Origin: a bacterium
Lineage (GTDB): Bacteria > Bacillota > Bacilli > Lactobacillales > Streptococcaceae
Assembly (NCBI GenBank): GCA_905221195.1
Contig: CAJNCF010000002.1
Coordinates: forward strand, 124,001-188,000
DNA length: 64,000 bases
Direction of reading: 5' to 3'
Below the pieces are notes generated by a model. It was not told the DNA's origin and did no database searches. It saw only the letters and a list, made by a program, of their open reading frames with translations. Both the position numbers and the translations under genes were made by a program. This document shows positions 18,783-30,370 of this stretch, piece by piece; the first letter of the stretch is position 1, and each line of letters opens with the position of its first letter.

Positions 18783-19938
18783 TCTTGACTTCCTCTCCCT
18801 CTAGTTCATATAGGCCACTGACTACCTTATACCATTCAAAAATGGCTGAAATGACAACCTTAGCAGAGGCATAAACTGGAATACCGAGCAAGACTCCCCA
18901 GATACCAAACATGGATCCTGAAGTTAATAAGACAAAGAGAACATTAATGGGATGAATATTCAATTGACTTCCCAAAATCAATGGAGACACAAAACGGCCT
19001 TCAATAGTTTGTTCCACGATAAAGACAATCACCACTTTTAACAGCATGACTGGTCCAGCAATCAAGCCCAGAACTAAGGCAGGAAGCATGGCTAGAAAGC
19101 TACCCAGATAAGGAACCAGATTTAAAATACCAGCAGTAACACCCAGCGTGACCGCATAGCGTAGACCGATAATCTTGAAGAAGATGATAAACATTACTGC
19201 TACAATAATAGCCACTGTCACTTGCCCTCGAACATAGTTTGACAACTGTTGATTCACATCTGATAAAACCTGTCCTACAGGTTCCTTCAATTTTGTTGGC
19301 ATGAATTGGGTCAAATAGTTACGCAAGCCTTTCCCATCACGCAAGAGATAAAAGAGCATGAAAGGAACGATAATCAAGGCAACAATCACTTGAGAAGCCC
19401 CGCTAATAAAGGCACTTACCCAGTTGACTGCCTGAGATGAAACCTTACTTGCCCAAACTGTAGCCTGACTAGAGAAGTTTGTCAAAACTTGCTCTAATTG
19501 AGGTCTGAAATCATCTGGCAAACGCTTAGTTACCAAATCATTAATAACTCTGTCTGCATCTTCGAGATAGATTGGTACATTTCTTGCAAATGTTAAAACC
19601 TGACGCTGCAGATTTGGAATAGCTACTGCCAAGCCCCAAATGATAAAGAGGGCGATGATGACAAAGACAATACTAATGGCTATAACGCGATTGACTTTGT
19701 GTTTTTCCATCCAATCAACAATAGGATTCAATAAATAATATAGCAGACCAGACAGAATGACTGGCAACATCACAACCGCCAAAAAGTCTAAAACAGGTGA
19801 AAATAAAAAACTAATCTTACTTAAAATAAAAAGATTGAGTCCCAATAACAAGGTTACTAAGAATACCGTAATGGCCTTGTTATCCAAAAACCACTTGAAA
19901 AACCAAGATAGGCTAAAATGTTTCTCTTTTTGTTCCAT
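18772..19938 (-). CDS. AI-2E family transporter (PerM/YtvI-like membrane protein)
   Basis: Polytopic protein (388 aa) of the AI-2E transporter family. Despite the name, members include Na+(Li+)/H+ antiporters and exporters of uncertain substrate, and autoinducer-2 export should not be assumed. Two or three transmembrane segments near the N-terminus precede an amphipathic stretch (about 100-200). A C-terminal block of helices follows, with the family motif LNLVPYLGSFLAMLPALVLGL and the PLILGSQLNIHP loop. It is the first gene of a two-gene operon with the TPR gene. Confidence 0.87.
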   Translation of the reverse strand: MEQKEKHFSLSWFFKWFLDNKAITVFLVTLLLGLNLFILSKISFLFSPVLDFLAVVMLPVILSGLLYYLLNPIVDWMEKHKVNRVIAISIVFVIIALFIIWGLAVAIPNLQRQVLTFARNVPIYLEDADRVINDLVTKRLPDDFRPQLEQVLTNFSSQATVWASKVSSQAVNWVSAFISGASQVIVALIIVPFMLFYLLRDGKGLRNYLTQFMPTKLKEPVGQVLSDVNQQLSNYVRGQVTVAIIVAVMFIIFFKIIGLRYAVTLGVTAGILNLVPYLGSFLAMLPALVLGLIAGPVMLLKVVIVFIVEQTIEGRFVSPLILGSQLNIHPINVLFVLLTSGSMFGIWGVLLGIPVYASAKVVISAIFEWYKVVSGLYELEGEEVKSEQ

Positions 19939-19964
19939 AAATACTTCCTTTCTATCGTTCTCTC

Positions 19965-19970
19965 ATTATA
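19965..19970 (-). promoter_or_regulatory. Extended -10 upstream of the AI-2E gene
   Basis: Minus strand TGG-TATAAT with a GAAAGGAAG ribosome-binding site about 20 nt further on. The -35 is poor. Confidence 0.55.
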
Positions 19971-20025
19971 CCATTTTTAAAGCAAAATAACTCTTTTTTA
20001 AAGTGCTTACATGGAGACAGAGACA

Positions 20026-20053
20026 TAAAAAATCCCCTCAAAAGAGGAGATTC
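20026..20053 (-). terminator. Terminator of the peptide-binding protein gene
   Basis: Minus strand: ATCTCCTC and GAGGGGAT close a TTTT loop and are followed by TTTTTAT. It lies directly after the stop codon. Confidence 0.85.
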
Positions 20054-20055
20054 GA

Positions 20056-22038
20056 TTAGTCTTGAATATGACGTTCTAAGTTCTTCTGATAATCTGCGTT
20101 TGATTTGGCTTTTTCTTCAGCAAATTTCTTGCGGAACTCATCCATTTCTTTAGTAGTGACAATCTTATCTTGGATTTTAAGGTATTTATAGCTAAGTTCA
20201 CCAGTCTTATCACCTACCCAGCCATCTGCACCAGTACCTAGAACTTTCTTCGTTACTAGCATTTGGGCACCGTTTGACTGTGCAGGAATAACCAAGGCAC
20301 TGTCTGTTAACCAAGCTTGAGCTTTTGCATATTTAGAATATCGTTTTTCAAGATCTGTTTTCTCACTATTAGCATCCGTGATTAACTCTTTAAACTTATC
20401 TAACCCAACCGCTTTGATTGCTGGACTGTCTTTACCTGGTACTACACCTAGGGAACCAAGAAGATTTGGTCCAGATGTTGGATCAAATATATCTAGATAA
20501 GTTGATGGATCTGCGTAATCAGGCCCCCATCCACTATTTGCATTAATATCCCAGTCAGTATTGGTATTAGAAGTAGCTAGAACCGTCATACTTGCCAATT
20601 CATCATCAGAAACTTGTTGAATATCAACTACAACATTATCTGATCCAAGAGCTTCCTCGATAGATTGTTTATAAGATTGATATTGACGCACAAACTGTGG
20701 ACGAGTAGAAGATACTGGAATATCTAAATGAATAGGGAACTGTACTCCATCAGCTTGAAGAGTTTTCTTGGCAGCTTCCAATTTAGCTTTAGCCTTATCT
20801 ACATTATGAAGTGAATCCTGGGCATCATCAAGACTGACATCTTTCCATACACCATCTAATTTATCCAATTCTGCCTTAGCTACTTGCCCAAATGACTGCT
20901 CTCCTACTTGTACAAATGTTGGAGGTGTTAAACTTGTACGTAATTTACGCGGTGCTACTTCGTCCCCAAATACTTGAGAGATTCCTGCTTTACGATCTGT
21001 AGCAAAAGCCAAAGCTTGACGGAAATCTTTGTTCAGCAAGGCCTTCTTAGTAGATGTTTTTTCTGCATCACTTGTTTTAGCGGTGTGATTGTAAGCAACA
21101 CGGTCAATATTAGTCGAAATATAGAAAGTAGTTCCTTGTTGTTGACTATAAATAATATTATCTTTGTATTTTTCTTTTAAGCGTTCATAGTTAGCAGAGT
21201 TTTTAAAGAGAGGAGCTGCAGGATAATTTCCTTCATCAAATCCACGTCCAAGAGAGTCAGCATCTTGACCATCAAAGAATGATAATTTTATATCATCAAT
21301 AAAGACATTTTGTTTATCCCAATAATTTTGGTTTTTGGTCATTTCAATAGAAGATTTAGATGTAAGACCTGTGAGAAGATAAGCCCCATTGTATAGAATG
21401 CTTGTTACATCAGTCGCCTTACCAAAGTCATCTCCTTTAGAAGCTAAAAAGTCTTCGCTAACAGGAGCAAGAATTCCCATTGTTGTCTTCGAATTCCAGA
21501 AAGATTCTGGGTGATTTAAAGTATAGACTACAGTATAATCGTCTGTTGCTTTTACACCAACAGTAGAAAAATCCGTTGTTTTCCCATTTACATAGTCATC
21601 CAATCCTTTAATAGAATCCTGTACAAGATAAAGTGCTTCTGATTTCTTGTCAGCTGCGTGTTTTAGACCAGTCACAAAATCCTGAGCCTTAACTTCTCCA
21701 TATTCTTCGCCTTCATTGGTATACCACTTGATACCCTTACGAATTTTATAGGTATAAGTCAAACCATCTTTGGAAACAGTCCAATCTTCTGCAACTGATG
21801 GTACTAGATTCCCGTATTGATCATTTTCCAGTAGTCCATCAATGACATTACCAGTAATCTGTTTTGTAGAATTTTGCCCAGAAACTGTATAATCCAGAGT
21901 TGCAGGATCTGATGAAAATACATAGGCATAAGTAACTGGTTTAGTTGCTTCCTTATTCCCATTACCAGATGAACAAGCTGCTAGAACAGCTGCTGAGAGT
22001 ACAGCAACTCCAGCTGCTAAGAAGACACGTTTTTTCAT
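20056..22038 (-). CDS. Oligopeptide-binding lipoprotein (AmiA/AliA/AliB family)
   Basis: Surface receptor of the family-5 oligopeptide-binding proteins (660 aa). The lipobox is VLAAC with Cys22. Strong family motifs are SSDPATLDY, NVIDGLLENDQYGN, VPSVAEDWTVSKDGLTYTYKIRKGIKWYT, LNKDFRQALAFATDR and GWGPDYADPSTYLDI. It most resembles the orphan pneumococcal receptors AliA and AliB, which feed peptides to the AmiCDEF permease. No permease or ATPase gene is adjacent and the gene is transcribed alone, so it is likely another interchangeable receptor for Ami. Which paralogue cannot be fixed from sequence alone. Confidence 0.9.
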   Translation of the reverse strand: MKKRVFLAAGVAVLSAAVLAACSSGNGNKEATKPVTYAYVFSSDPATLDYTVSGQNSTKQITGNVIDGLLENDQYGNLVPSVAEDWTVSKDGLTYTYKIRKGIKWYTNEGEEYGEVKAQDFVTGLKHAADKKSEALYLVQDSIKGLDDYVNGKTTDFSTVGVKATDDYTVVYTLNHPESFWNSKTTMGILAPVSEDFLASKGDDFGKATDVTSILYNGAYLLTGLTSKSSIEMTKNQNYWDKQNVFIDDIKLSFFDGQDADSLGRGFDEGNYPAAPLFKNSANYERLKEKYKDNIIYSQQQGTTFYISTNIDRVAYNHTAKTSDAEKTSTKKALLNKDFRQALAFATDRKAGISQVFGDEVAPRKLRTSLTPPTFVQVGEQSFGQVAKAELDKLDGVWKDVSLDDAQDSLHNVDKAKAKLEAAKKTLQADGVQFPIHLDIPVSSTRPQFVRQYQSYKQSIEEALGSDNVVVDIQQVSDDELASMTVLATSNTNTDWDINANSGWGPDYADPSTYLDIFDPTSGPNLLGSLGVVPGKDSPAIKAVGLDKFKELITDANSEKTDLEKRYSKYAKAQAWLTDSALVIPAQSNGAQMLVTKKVLGTGADGWVGDKTGELSYKYLKIQDKIVTTKEMDEFRKKFAEEKAKSNADYQKNLERHIQD

Positions 22039-22068
22039 AAAAAACTCCTTTGCAATTTATATAGGATT

Positions 22069-22096
22069 ATTATAGCACTTTTCAAAAGGAAATCAA
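22069..22096 (-). promoter_or_regulatory. Promoter of the peptide-binding protein gene
   Basis: Minus strand: TTGATT (22091-22096), 16-nt spacer ending in TGC (extended -10), TATAAT (22069-22074). Confidence 0.75.
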
Positions 22097-22171
22097 CACA
22101 AAACTAAGTCAAATTTAATATTTTGTTATATTTTTTTATGTCTTATAGAGTTCCTCCAACTACAATTTTTG

Positions 22172-22180
22172 TGATATAAT
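22172..22180 (+). promoter_or_regulatory. Extended -10 of the lactonase gene
   Basis: TGA-TATAAT about 29 nt before the ATG. There is no recognisable -35. Confidence 0.55.
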
Positions 22181-22208
22181 AGTCTTATCTTTATAAAGAG
22201 GTATAGTC

Positions 22209-23222
22209 ATGAAAGAAACTGTTTATTTTGGAACTTATACACGTCGTACTTCCCAAGGGATTTACAAGGCAGACTTTGATACAGAAACTGGGCAGCTTTC
22301 AAATCTAGAACTTTTTGCTCCTGAACCAAGTCCAACCTATCTTGCTTTTGACCAGAAGCAACATCTATACACTGTTGGTAGTCAGGATGACAAGGGAGGC
22401 ATTGCAGCCTATCAAACTGACGGGATTTTATTAAATCATGTCGTGGAAGAAGGAGCTCCCCACTGTTATGTTGCTGTTGATGAAAAGCGTGATTTAGTCT
22501 ATGCGGCCAACTACCACAAGGGGCAGGTCCTTGTTTATAAACGTCAGGAAGATGGTAGTCTTCTACTTAGTGATGTGGATCAACACAGTGGCCAAGGTCC
22601 ACATGAAAATCAAGCTTCACCCCATGTTCACTTTACAGACTTAACACCTGACCACTATCTAGTGACCTGTGATTTAGGTACTGACCAAGTCATCACCTAT
22701 GACCTTGATCAAGAAGGGAAATTATCTAAGCTCTATACCTATCACAGCCAGCCAGGAGCAGGTTCACGCCATATCGTTTTCCATAACCACTATAAAATCG
22801 CTTATCTCATTTGTGAACTCAATAGCACTATCGAAGTTTTAATCTACGATGGTGTTGGCGAATTTGAACGCATGCAGGTCATTTCAACACTACCAGACGG
22901 TTATGACGGCTTTAATGGAACTGCTGCTATTCGTCTCTCTAAAGACGGTAAATACCTCTACGCTTCTAACCGTGGCCATGATTCTATCGCAGTATATACA
23001 ATTCTTGCAGACGGTAGCTTAGAATTGTTAGAAATCGTTCCTACTCATGGTCAGACTCCACGTGATTTTGATTTGACACCAGACCAAGAATTCCTTATTG
23101 CTGTCCATCAAGACTCTGACAATGCAACCGTCTTTAAACGCAATCCTGAAACTGGTCGTCTAGCAGAACTTTCTAACGACTTCCATGTACCAGAAGCAGT
23201 CTGCATCCGTTTTGCTCCTTAA
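22209..23222 (+). CDS. Lactonase family beta-propeller protein (6-phosphogluconolactonase-like)
   Basis: Cytosolic seven-bladed beta-propeller of the YbhE/lactonase family (337 aa). The opening VYFGTYTRRTSQGIY, the central PHENQASPHVHF, and PGAGSRHIVFH are the conserved blocks, and PDQEFLIAVHQDSDNATVF comes near the end. Characterised members hydrolyse 6-phosphogluconolactone in the pentose phosphate pathway, but others act on different lactones, so the substrate is inferred. It stands alone with its own promoter and ends in a hairpin shared with the ATP synthase operon. Confidence 0.82.
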   Translation: MKETVYFGTYTRRTSQGIYKADFDTETGQLSNLELFAPEPSPTYLAFDQKQHLYTVGSQDDKGGIAAYQTDGILLNHVVEEGAPHCYVAVDEKRDLVYAANYHKGQVLVYKRQEDGSLLLSDVDQHSGQGPHENQASPHVHFTDLTPDHYLVTCDLGTDQVITYDLDQEGKLSKLYTYHSQPGAGSRHIVFHNHYKIAYLICELNSTIEVLIYDGVGEFERMQVISTLPDGYDGFNGTAAIRLSKDGKYLYASNRGHDSIAVYTILADGSLELLEIVPTHGQTPRDFDLTPDQEFLIAVHQDSDNATVFKRNPETGRLAELSNDFHVPEAVCIRFAP

Positions 23223-23230
23223 GAAAACAT

Positions 23231-23264
23231 AAAAAATGAACTTGGTAACTCAAGTTCATTTTTT
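23231..23264. terminator. Bidirectional terminator, lactonase gene / atp operon
   Basis: A perfect 14-bp stem (AAAAAATGAACTTG with CAAGTTCATTTTTT) around a 6-nt loop has T runs in both directions and lies between convergent stops. Confidence 0.92.
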
Positions 23265-23265
23265 C

Positions 23266-23685
23266 TTATAGTCTTTTTCCGACATTGATACGATTAATAG
23301 CACGTTGCAAAGCAATCTTAGCACGACGTTCTTGATCAATCAAGTGTTTTTCGTGGGCTTCTTCGATTTCACGCTCTGCTCGAAGCTTGGCACGTTCTGC
23401 ACGGCTAACATCGATATCACGAGCACGTTCTGCAGAATCTGCAACGATTGTAATGATATCATTGGCAATTTCAATAACGCCTCCGTTTACTGCAATCCAG
23501 TTCACGTGATCTTCATCATCAATACGTTTTACCTTTACTTCATCAACTGCTAAAACCGCAATCATATTTTCATGTCGTGGCAAGATCCCCATCTCACCAT
23601 CCAGAGTTCGAACTGATACATAGCTGGCATGGTGATCATAGACGAGACCATCTGGTGTCACGATCTGGACAGTTAACTGAGCCAT
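23266..23685 (-). CDS. atpC: F1Fo ATP synthase epsilon subunit
   Basis: Central-stalk subunit of F1 that couples rotation and can inhibit ATP hydrolysis. The N-terminal beta-sandwich (about 1-85: [37 protein letters not shown]) and the C-terminal two-helix domain (about 90-139: [15 protein letters not shown]) are both present. At 139 aa it has normal length. It is the last gene of the operon, 10 nt after atpD. Confidence 0.97.
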   Translation of the reverse strand: MAQLTVQIVTPDGLVYDHHASYVSVRTLDGEMGILPRHENMIAVLAVDEVKVKRIDDEDHVNWIAVNGGVIEIANDIITIVADSAERARDIDVSRAERAKLRAEREIEEAHEKHLIDQERRAKIALQRAINRINVGKRL

Positions 23686-23695
23686 AGATCACCTC

Positions 23696-25111
<1,416 letters not shown>

Positions 25112-25156
25112 CTATTCTATATAAGATACTGTCGGTTCCTAGCTCAACTAGGTCCT

Positions 25157-25264
25157 AATACTCTTCGAAAATCAAATTCAAACCACGTCAGCGTCGCCTT
25201 ACCGTACTCAAGTACAGCCTGCGGCTAGCTTCCTACTTTGCTCTTTGATTTTCATTGAGTATAA
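25157..25264 (+). repeat. BOX element (boxA-boxC), inside the atp operon
   Basis: Begins ATACTCTTCGAAAATC and ends ATTTTCATTGAGTATA, with the boxA core CCACGTCAGCGTCGCCTTA (the BOX-PCR primer site) and the boxC core GCGGCTAGCTTCCTA. There is no boxB. About 107 bp. It lies between atpG and atpD, in reverse orientation to the transcript. Confidence 0.92.
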
Positions 25265-25293
25265 GTTCATTTTCATACGAGCTGGACTAGACC

Positions 25294-26172
25294 CTATTCT
25301 AAGGCACTAGCTCCTGCTACGATTTCTGTAATTTCTTGTGTAATCGCCGCCTGTCTGGCACGGTTATACTGAATTGTCAAATCATTAATGACTTTCTTAG
25401 CATTATCTGTCGCTGTTTGCATGGCTGTCATACCAGCAGCATTTTCAGCTGTCTTGGCATCGATAATAGCCCCGTAAATCATACTTTCTGCAAACTGAGG
25501 CAATAGCTGCTCCAAAATTTCTTCTCGGCTTGTTTCCAATTCAAAAGTCAAGCTGTACTCTTCATCCGCTTCATTGGGATCCAAGTCAACAATCGGAAGC
25601 ATTTGTTCCACACGCATTTGACTGGTTAGCGTATTGACATGGTGGTTGTAGCAGACATAGAGTTCATCAAAAAGTTCATTTTGATACATTTCAACAGTTT
25701 TTGAAATAATCTTACGAACTTCATCAAAGCTTGGTTGGTCTGCCAAGCCACGTAGTTCATAAAGGGGTTGAATACCACGAGCTTTAAAGAAGTCAGCTCC
25801 CATTCCACCGATACAGATCATTTCAAATCCTTTACCATCTGGGTGGTATTCTTCTTTTAACTCCATAACAGCTTTCAAAATAGAAGAATTGTACCCTCCA
25901 ACCAAACCGCGATCTGAAGTGATAACGATATAGCCCGTCTTCTTAACTGGACGGCTAATTAACATGGGATTGGTTGAGCCACCAGCTCCATTACCATGAA
26001 GGATATCTGTCAAGAGCTTGCGAACTTTTTGAGCGTATACTTGGAAGTTACGAGCAGCTTCTTCAGAGCGACCAAGCTTAGCAGCCGATACCATTTGCAT
26101 GGCATTTGTGATTTGACTCGTATTTTTTGTTGAGGCGATTTTTGTTTTAATATCATTTAGAGATACTGCCAT
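25294..26172 (-). CDS. atpG: F1Fo ATP synthase gamma subunit
   Basis: Rotor shaft of F1 (292 aa). The N-terminal helix carries [30 protein letters not shown] and the C-terminal helix [38 protein letters not shown]; together these form the coiled coil that turns inside the alpha3beta3 ring. [17 protein letters not shown] is the conserved Rossmann-like block. It starts 15 nt after atpA. Confidence 0.97.
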   Translation of the reverse strand: MAVSLNDIKTKIASTKNTSQITNAMQMVSAAKLGRSEEAARNFQVYAQKVRKLLTDILHGNGAGGSTNPMLISRPVKKTGYIVITSDRGLVGGYNSSILKAVMELKEEYHPDGKGFEMICIGGMGADFFKARGIQPLYELRGLADQPSFDEVRKIISKTVEMYQNELFDELYVCYNHHVNTLTSQMRVEQMLPIVDLDPNEADEEYSLTFELETSREEILEQLLPQFAESMIYGAIIDAKTAENAAGMTAMQTATDNAKKVINDLTIQYNRARQAAITQEITEIVAGASALE

Positions 26173-26187
26173 CTGACACCTCTATTC

Positions 26188-28243
<2,056 letters not shown>

Positions 28244-28244
<1 letters not shown>

Positions 28245-28738
28245 TAAGCTTCTCCTAGCTGATCGATATACTGATCAATGAGTTCTTTATGGGCATGACC
28301 GTCAAGGTTTTGTGAGATGATTTTACCAGCCAAGCTGATTGTCAAATCTGCAACCTCACCCTTAACGCTTTGTAAAGCTTCAGCTTTGTTTTGAGCAATT
28401 TCTTGGTTTGCTTTTTCTTTTAAGCGTCCTGCTTCTAGTTTAGCATCTGCTAAAATACTAGCCTTACTTTTCTCAGCTGTTTCTTTCGCATTCTCAATGA
28501 TTGTCTTAGCTTCTTTACGGCTACCAGCCAATTCATCTTCGCGTTTTTGAGCCAATACTTCCGCTTTTTGACGTGCTTCTTCGGCTCTGTCAATATCTGA
28601 AGCAATTTTTTCAGCTCTTTCTTCGAAAATGCTTGTAATATTAGACCATGCAAATTTTTTAATCAAGACTAGCAAAAGGATAAAAGAGCCAGCGATTAAA
28701 ATAAAATTACCAATTAATTCACCTACTGTTACGTGCAT
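28244..28738 (-). CDS. atpF: F1Fo ATP synthase b subunit
   Basis: Membrane-anchored peripheral stalk (164 aa). One transmembrane helix (about residues 9-28, [20 protein letters not shown]) is followed by a long, charged alpha-helix rich in Ala, Lys and Glu (about 35-150) that dimerises as a coiled coil. It sits 13 nt after atpB and is coupled to atpH by a TAATG overlap. Confidence 0.96.
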
Positions 28739-28751
28739 CAGTTACTCCTTT

Positions 28752-29465
28752 CTACTCTTCATCATTAATTTTATTTCCTAGGTACATAGAGGATAGTAGT
28801 GTAAAGACATAGGCCTGTACACAAGAAATGAACACGGAAAATGCAGTCCAAACTAAGTTTGTCCCAAATGCGATTGGATACCAAAAAATAGCCTGATGTG
28901 AAAGTAAGAGAAGCAAGCTTGTCATTACTTCACCTGCAAAGATATTCCCAAAAATCCGCAAAGCAAGAGAAAGGAAATTCGTGACTTCTTCAAGTAGATT
29001 CATCGGTGTCATAAATGCAGGAGTTACAAAACCTTTTAGGTATTGTTTAATCCCACGACGACGAATCCCCTCAATGTGCGCCATCACAATAATACAGAAA
29101 GACAAGACAAGGTCAAATGAAAGATTTGCAGTTGGCGATGTCCAAAGGTTTGTCCCATCTGTTGTTTGAAGTTTAGCCATCAAACCAAGATTATTGGCGA
29201 TGACCATAAAAAGAAATAAACATAAATAAAAGAGTGAGTAATCTTTTATGTAGTGGGAACCAAGGTTAGGTTCTGTAAATCCAATTACAAAATCATAGAG
29301 ATACTCTAGTACATTTTGTTTACCTTTGGGTTTCAATGTCATATTACGACTTGCCCAATAGATAAATGCAAAAATCAGAAACACAGACAGCAAAGTCAAG
29401 GCTGTCAAAGTTAAATCAAAGGTAACAGGACCAATATTGATGGTTGGATTGATACTTTCTTCCAT
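28752..29465 (-). CDS. atpB: F1Fo ATP synthase a subunit
   Basis: Stator subunit with the proton half-channels (237 aa, about five or six transmembrane helices). The essential arginine is in [15 protein letters not shown], and [23 protein letters not shown] lies just before it. [16 protein letters not shown] closes the protein as in other bacteria. It starts 32 nt after atpE. Confidence 0.97.
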   Translation of the reverse strand: MEESINPTINIGPVTFDLTLTALTLLSVFLIFAFIYWASRNMTLKPKGKQNVLEYLYDFVIGFTEPNLGSHYIKDYSLFYLCLFLFMVIANNLGLMAKLQTTDGTNLWTSPTANLSFDLVLSFCIIVMAHIEGIRRRGIKQYLKGFVTPAFMTPMNLLEEVTNFLSLALRIFGNIFAGEVMTSLLLLLSHQAIFWYPIAFGTNLVWTAFSVFISCVQAYVFTLLSSMYLGNKINDEE

Positions 29466-29497
29466 CTAACATTCTCCCTTCTCCAATTTATATTTCG

Positions 29498-29698
29498 TTA
29501 TTTAATAATAAATGAGAAGACAAGAGTTACGAAGAAAGTTCCTTCAATAAAGGCAACTCCTAAAAACATCAGACTACGAAACTCAGCGATAATATCTGGT
29601 TGGCGAGCTACTGATTTCAACAAACCATTCATCAACATACCCTCACCAAGAGACACACCCATACAGGCAAGACATAGACCGAAAAATGTTAAATTCAT
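29498..29698 (-). CDS. atpE: F1Fo ATP synthase c subunit
   Basis: Rotor ring proteolipid of 66 residues, two transmembrane helices joined by the polar loop ARQPD (31-35). The proton-binding carboxylate is Glu52 in VAFIEGTFF. It is shorter than the 70-80 residues of most bacteria but this is normal for streptococci. It is the first gene of the operon, with AAGGAG before the ATG and a near-consensus promoter about 40 nt upstream. Confidence 0.97.
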   Translation of the reverse strand: MNLTFFGLCLACMGVSLGEGMLMNGLLKSVARQPDIIAEFRSLMFLGVAFIEGTFFVTLVFSFIIK

Positions 29699-29733
29699 GA
29701 CGAATTCTCCTTTTAATTAAAATTTACTTACTT

Positions 29734-29762
29734 AGTTTAGTCCTAAAAATTGGATTTGTCAA
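29734..29762 (-). promoter_or_regulatory. ATP synthase operon promoter
   Basis: Minus strand: TTGACA (29757-29762, consensus), 17-nt spacer, TAAACT (29734-29739). Confidence 0.8.
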
Positions 29763-29776
29763 CTTTTTTATAACGT

Positions 29777-29790
29777 TGAAAGCGTTTAAT
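29777..29790. promoter_or_regulatory. cre-like site upstream of the atp promoter
   Basis: TGAAAGCGTTTAAT matches 12 of 14 positions of the CcpA-binding consensus TGWAANCGNTNWCA. It lies about 15 bp upstream of the -35, a position more typical of activation than of roadblock repression. Confidence 0.45.
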
Positions 29791-29923
29791 GAAAATTATT
29801 TACAATTTTACATTTTTTGAGTCTATTATATAGAAAACTTTGTAAAAAACTTGTAATAAATCCAACCATTATCTAGGTCTTTCTGAAAAATACTGCAAAG
29901 ATGCTGGGCAAAAAGGCTTGAAA
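29791..29923. other. Intergenic stretch upstream of the atp promoter
   Basis: AT-rich DNA between the atp control region and the terminator of the CHY gene. No gene or RNA was recognised. Confidence 0.5.
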
Positions 29924-29972
29924 ATCAAAAAACTGTATAGTATAAAGTATTGAAAAACTTGATACTATACGG
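29924..29972 (-). terminator. Terminator of the U32-CHY operon
   Basis: Minus strand: GTATAGTAT pairs with ATACTATAC (9 bp), with a further AAG/CTT pairing inside the loop, and AGTTTTTTG follows. It lies about 75 nt past the CHY stop codon. Confidence 0.72.
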
Positions 29973-30044
29973 TTTATTATAGGAATATTTACTTCATTTC
30001 CTCTTGGAGTTGTGTTTTCGGCTCCTTCAAAACTAGATGATTGG

Positions 30045-30356
30045 CTATTTAAAATAGCGTTCCTTATGATTTTGGCAACCTGGATTAAAGCGAGAAAAAC
30101 AAAAGGGGCAACTTAAGCTTCCTTTATATTGCTTATATGTTAGTAGTTTTAAACAAACACCACATAAAATAGGCTTATCCTGTATCAAAGATAAGGGATA
30201 CGGTTCAAAAGGGTGATTTTCTAATGAATCATGACACCGATAACAAGCATAGTACTTTTTACAGTCATAGCATTGTAAAGCAATAATATCAAGCTTGCTA
30301 TGGTAATGAATACATCTTGTTTGCTTATCCACTAAGAAACCCAGTGCCTCTATCAT
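30045..30356 (-). CDS. CHY zinc-finger family protein
   Basis: Small cytosolic protein (103 aa) of the CHY zinc-finger family. The ligands are in order: Cys15 and His17/His19 in RCIHYHS, CYDCKKYYACYRCHD with Cys29, Cys32, Cys38, Cys41 and His42, then His48, Cys65-x-x-Cys68 and Cys83-x-x-Cys86 (LSCPFC), enough for three zinc sites. In eukaryotes the domain occurs in E3 ligases; the function of free-standing bacterial forms is unknown. Fifteen nucleotides separate it from the U32 gene, so the two are probably co-transcribed. Confidence 0.85.
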   Translation of the reverse strand: MIEALGFLVDKQTRCIHYHSKLDIIALQCYDCKKYYACYRCHDSLENHPFEPYPLSLIQDKPILCGVCLKLLTYKQYKGSLSCPFCFSRFNPGCQNHKERYFK

Positions 30357-30370
30357 TTCCTTTTCCTTTC

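Noticed and set aside
18772..19938. AI-2E family protein as evidence of autoinducer-2 export or quorum sensing
   Set aside because: The family name is historical; many members are antiporters, and no lsr or luxS gene is nearby.
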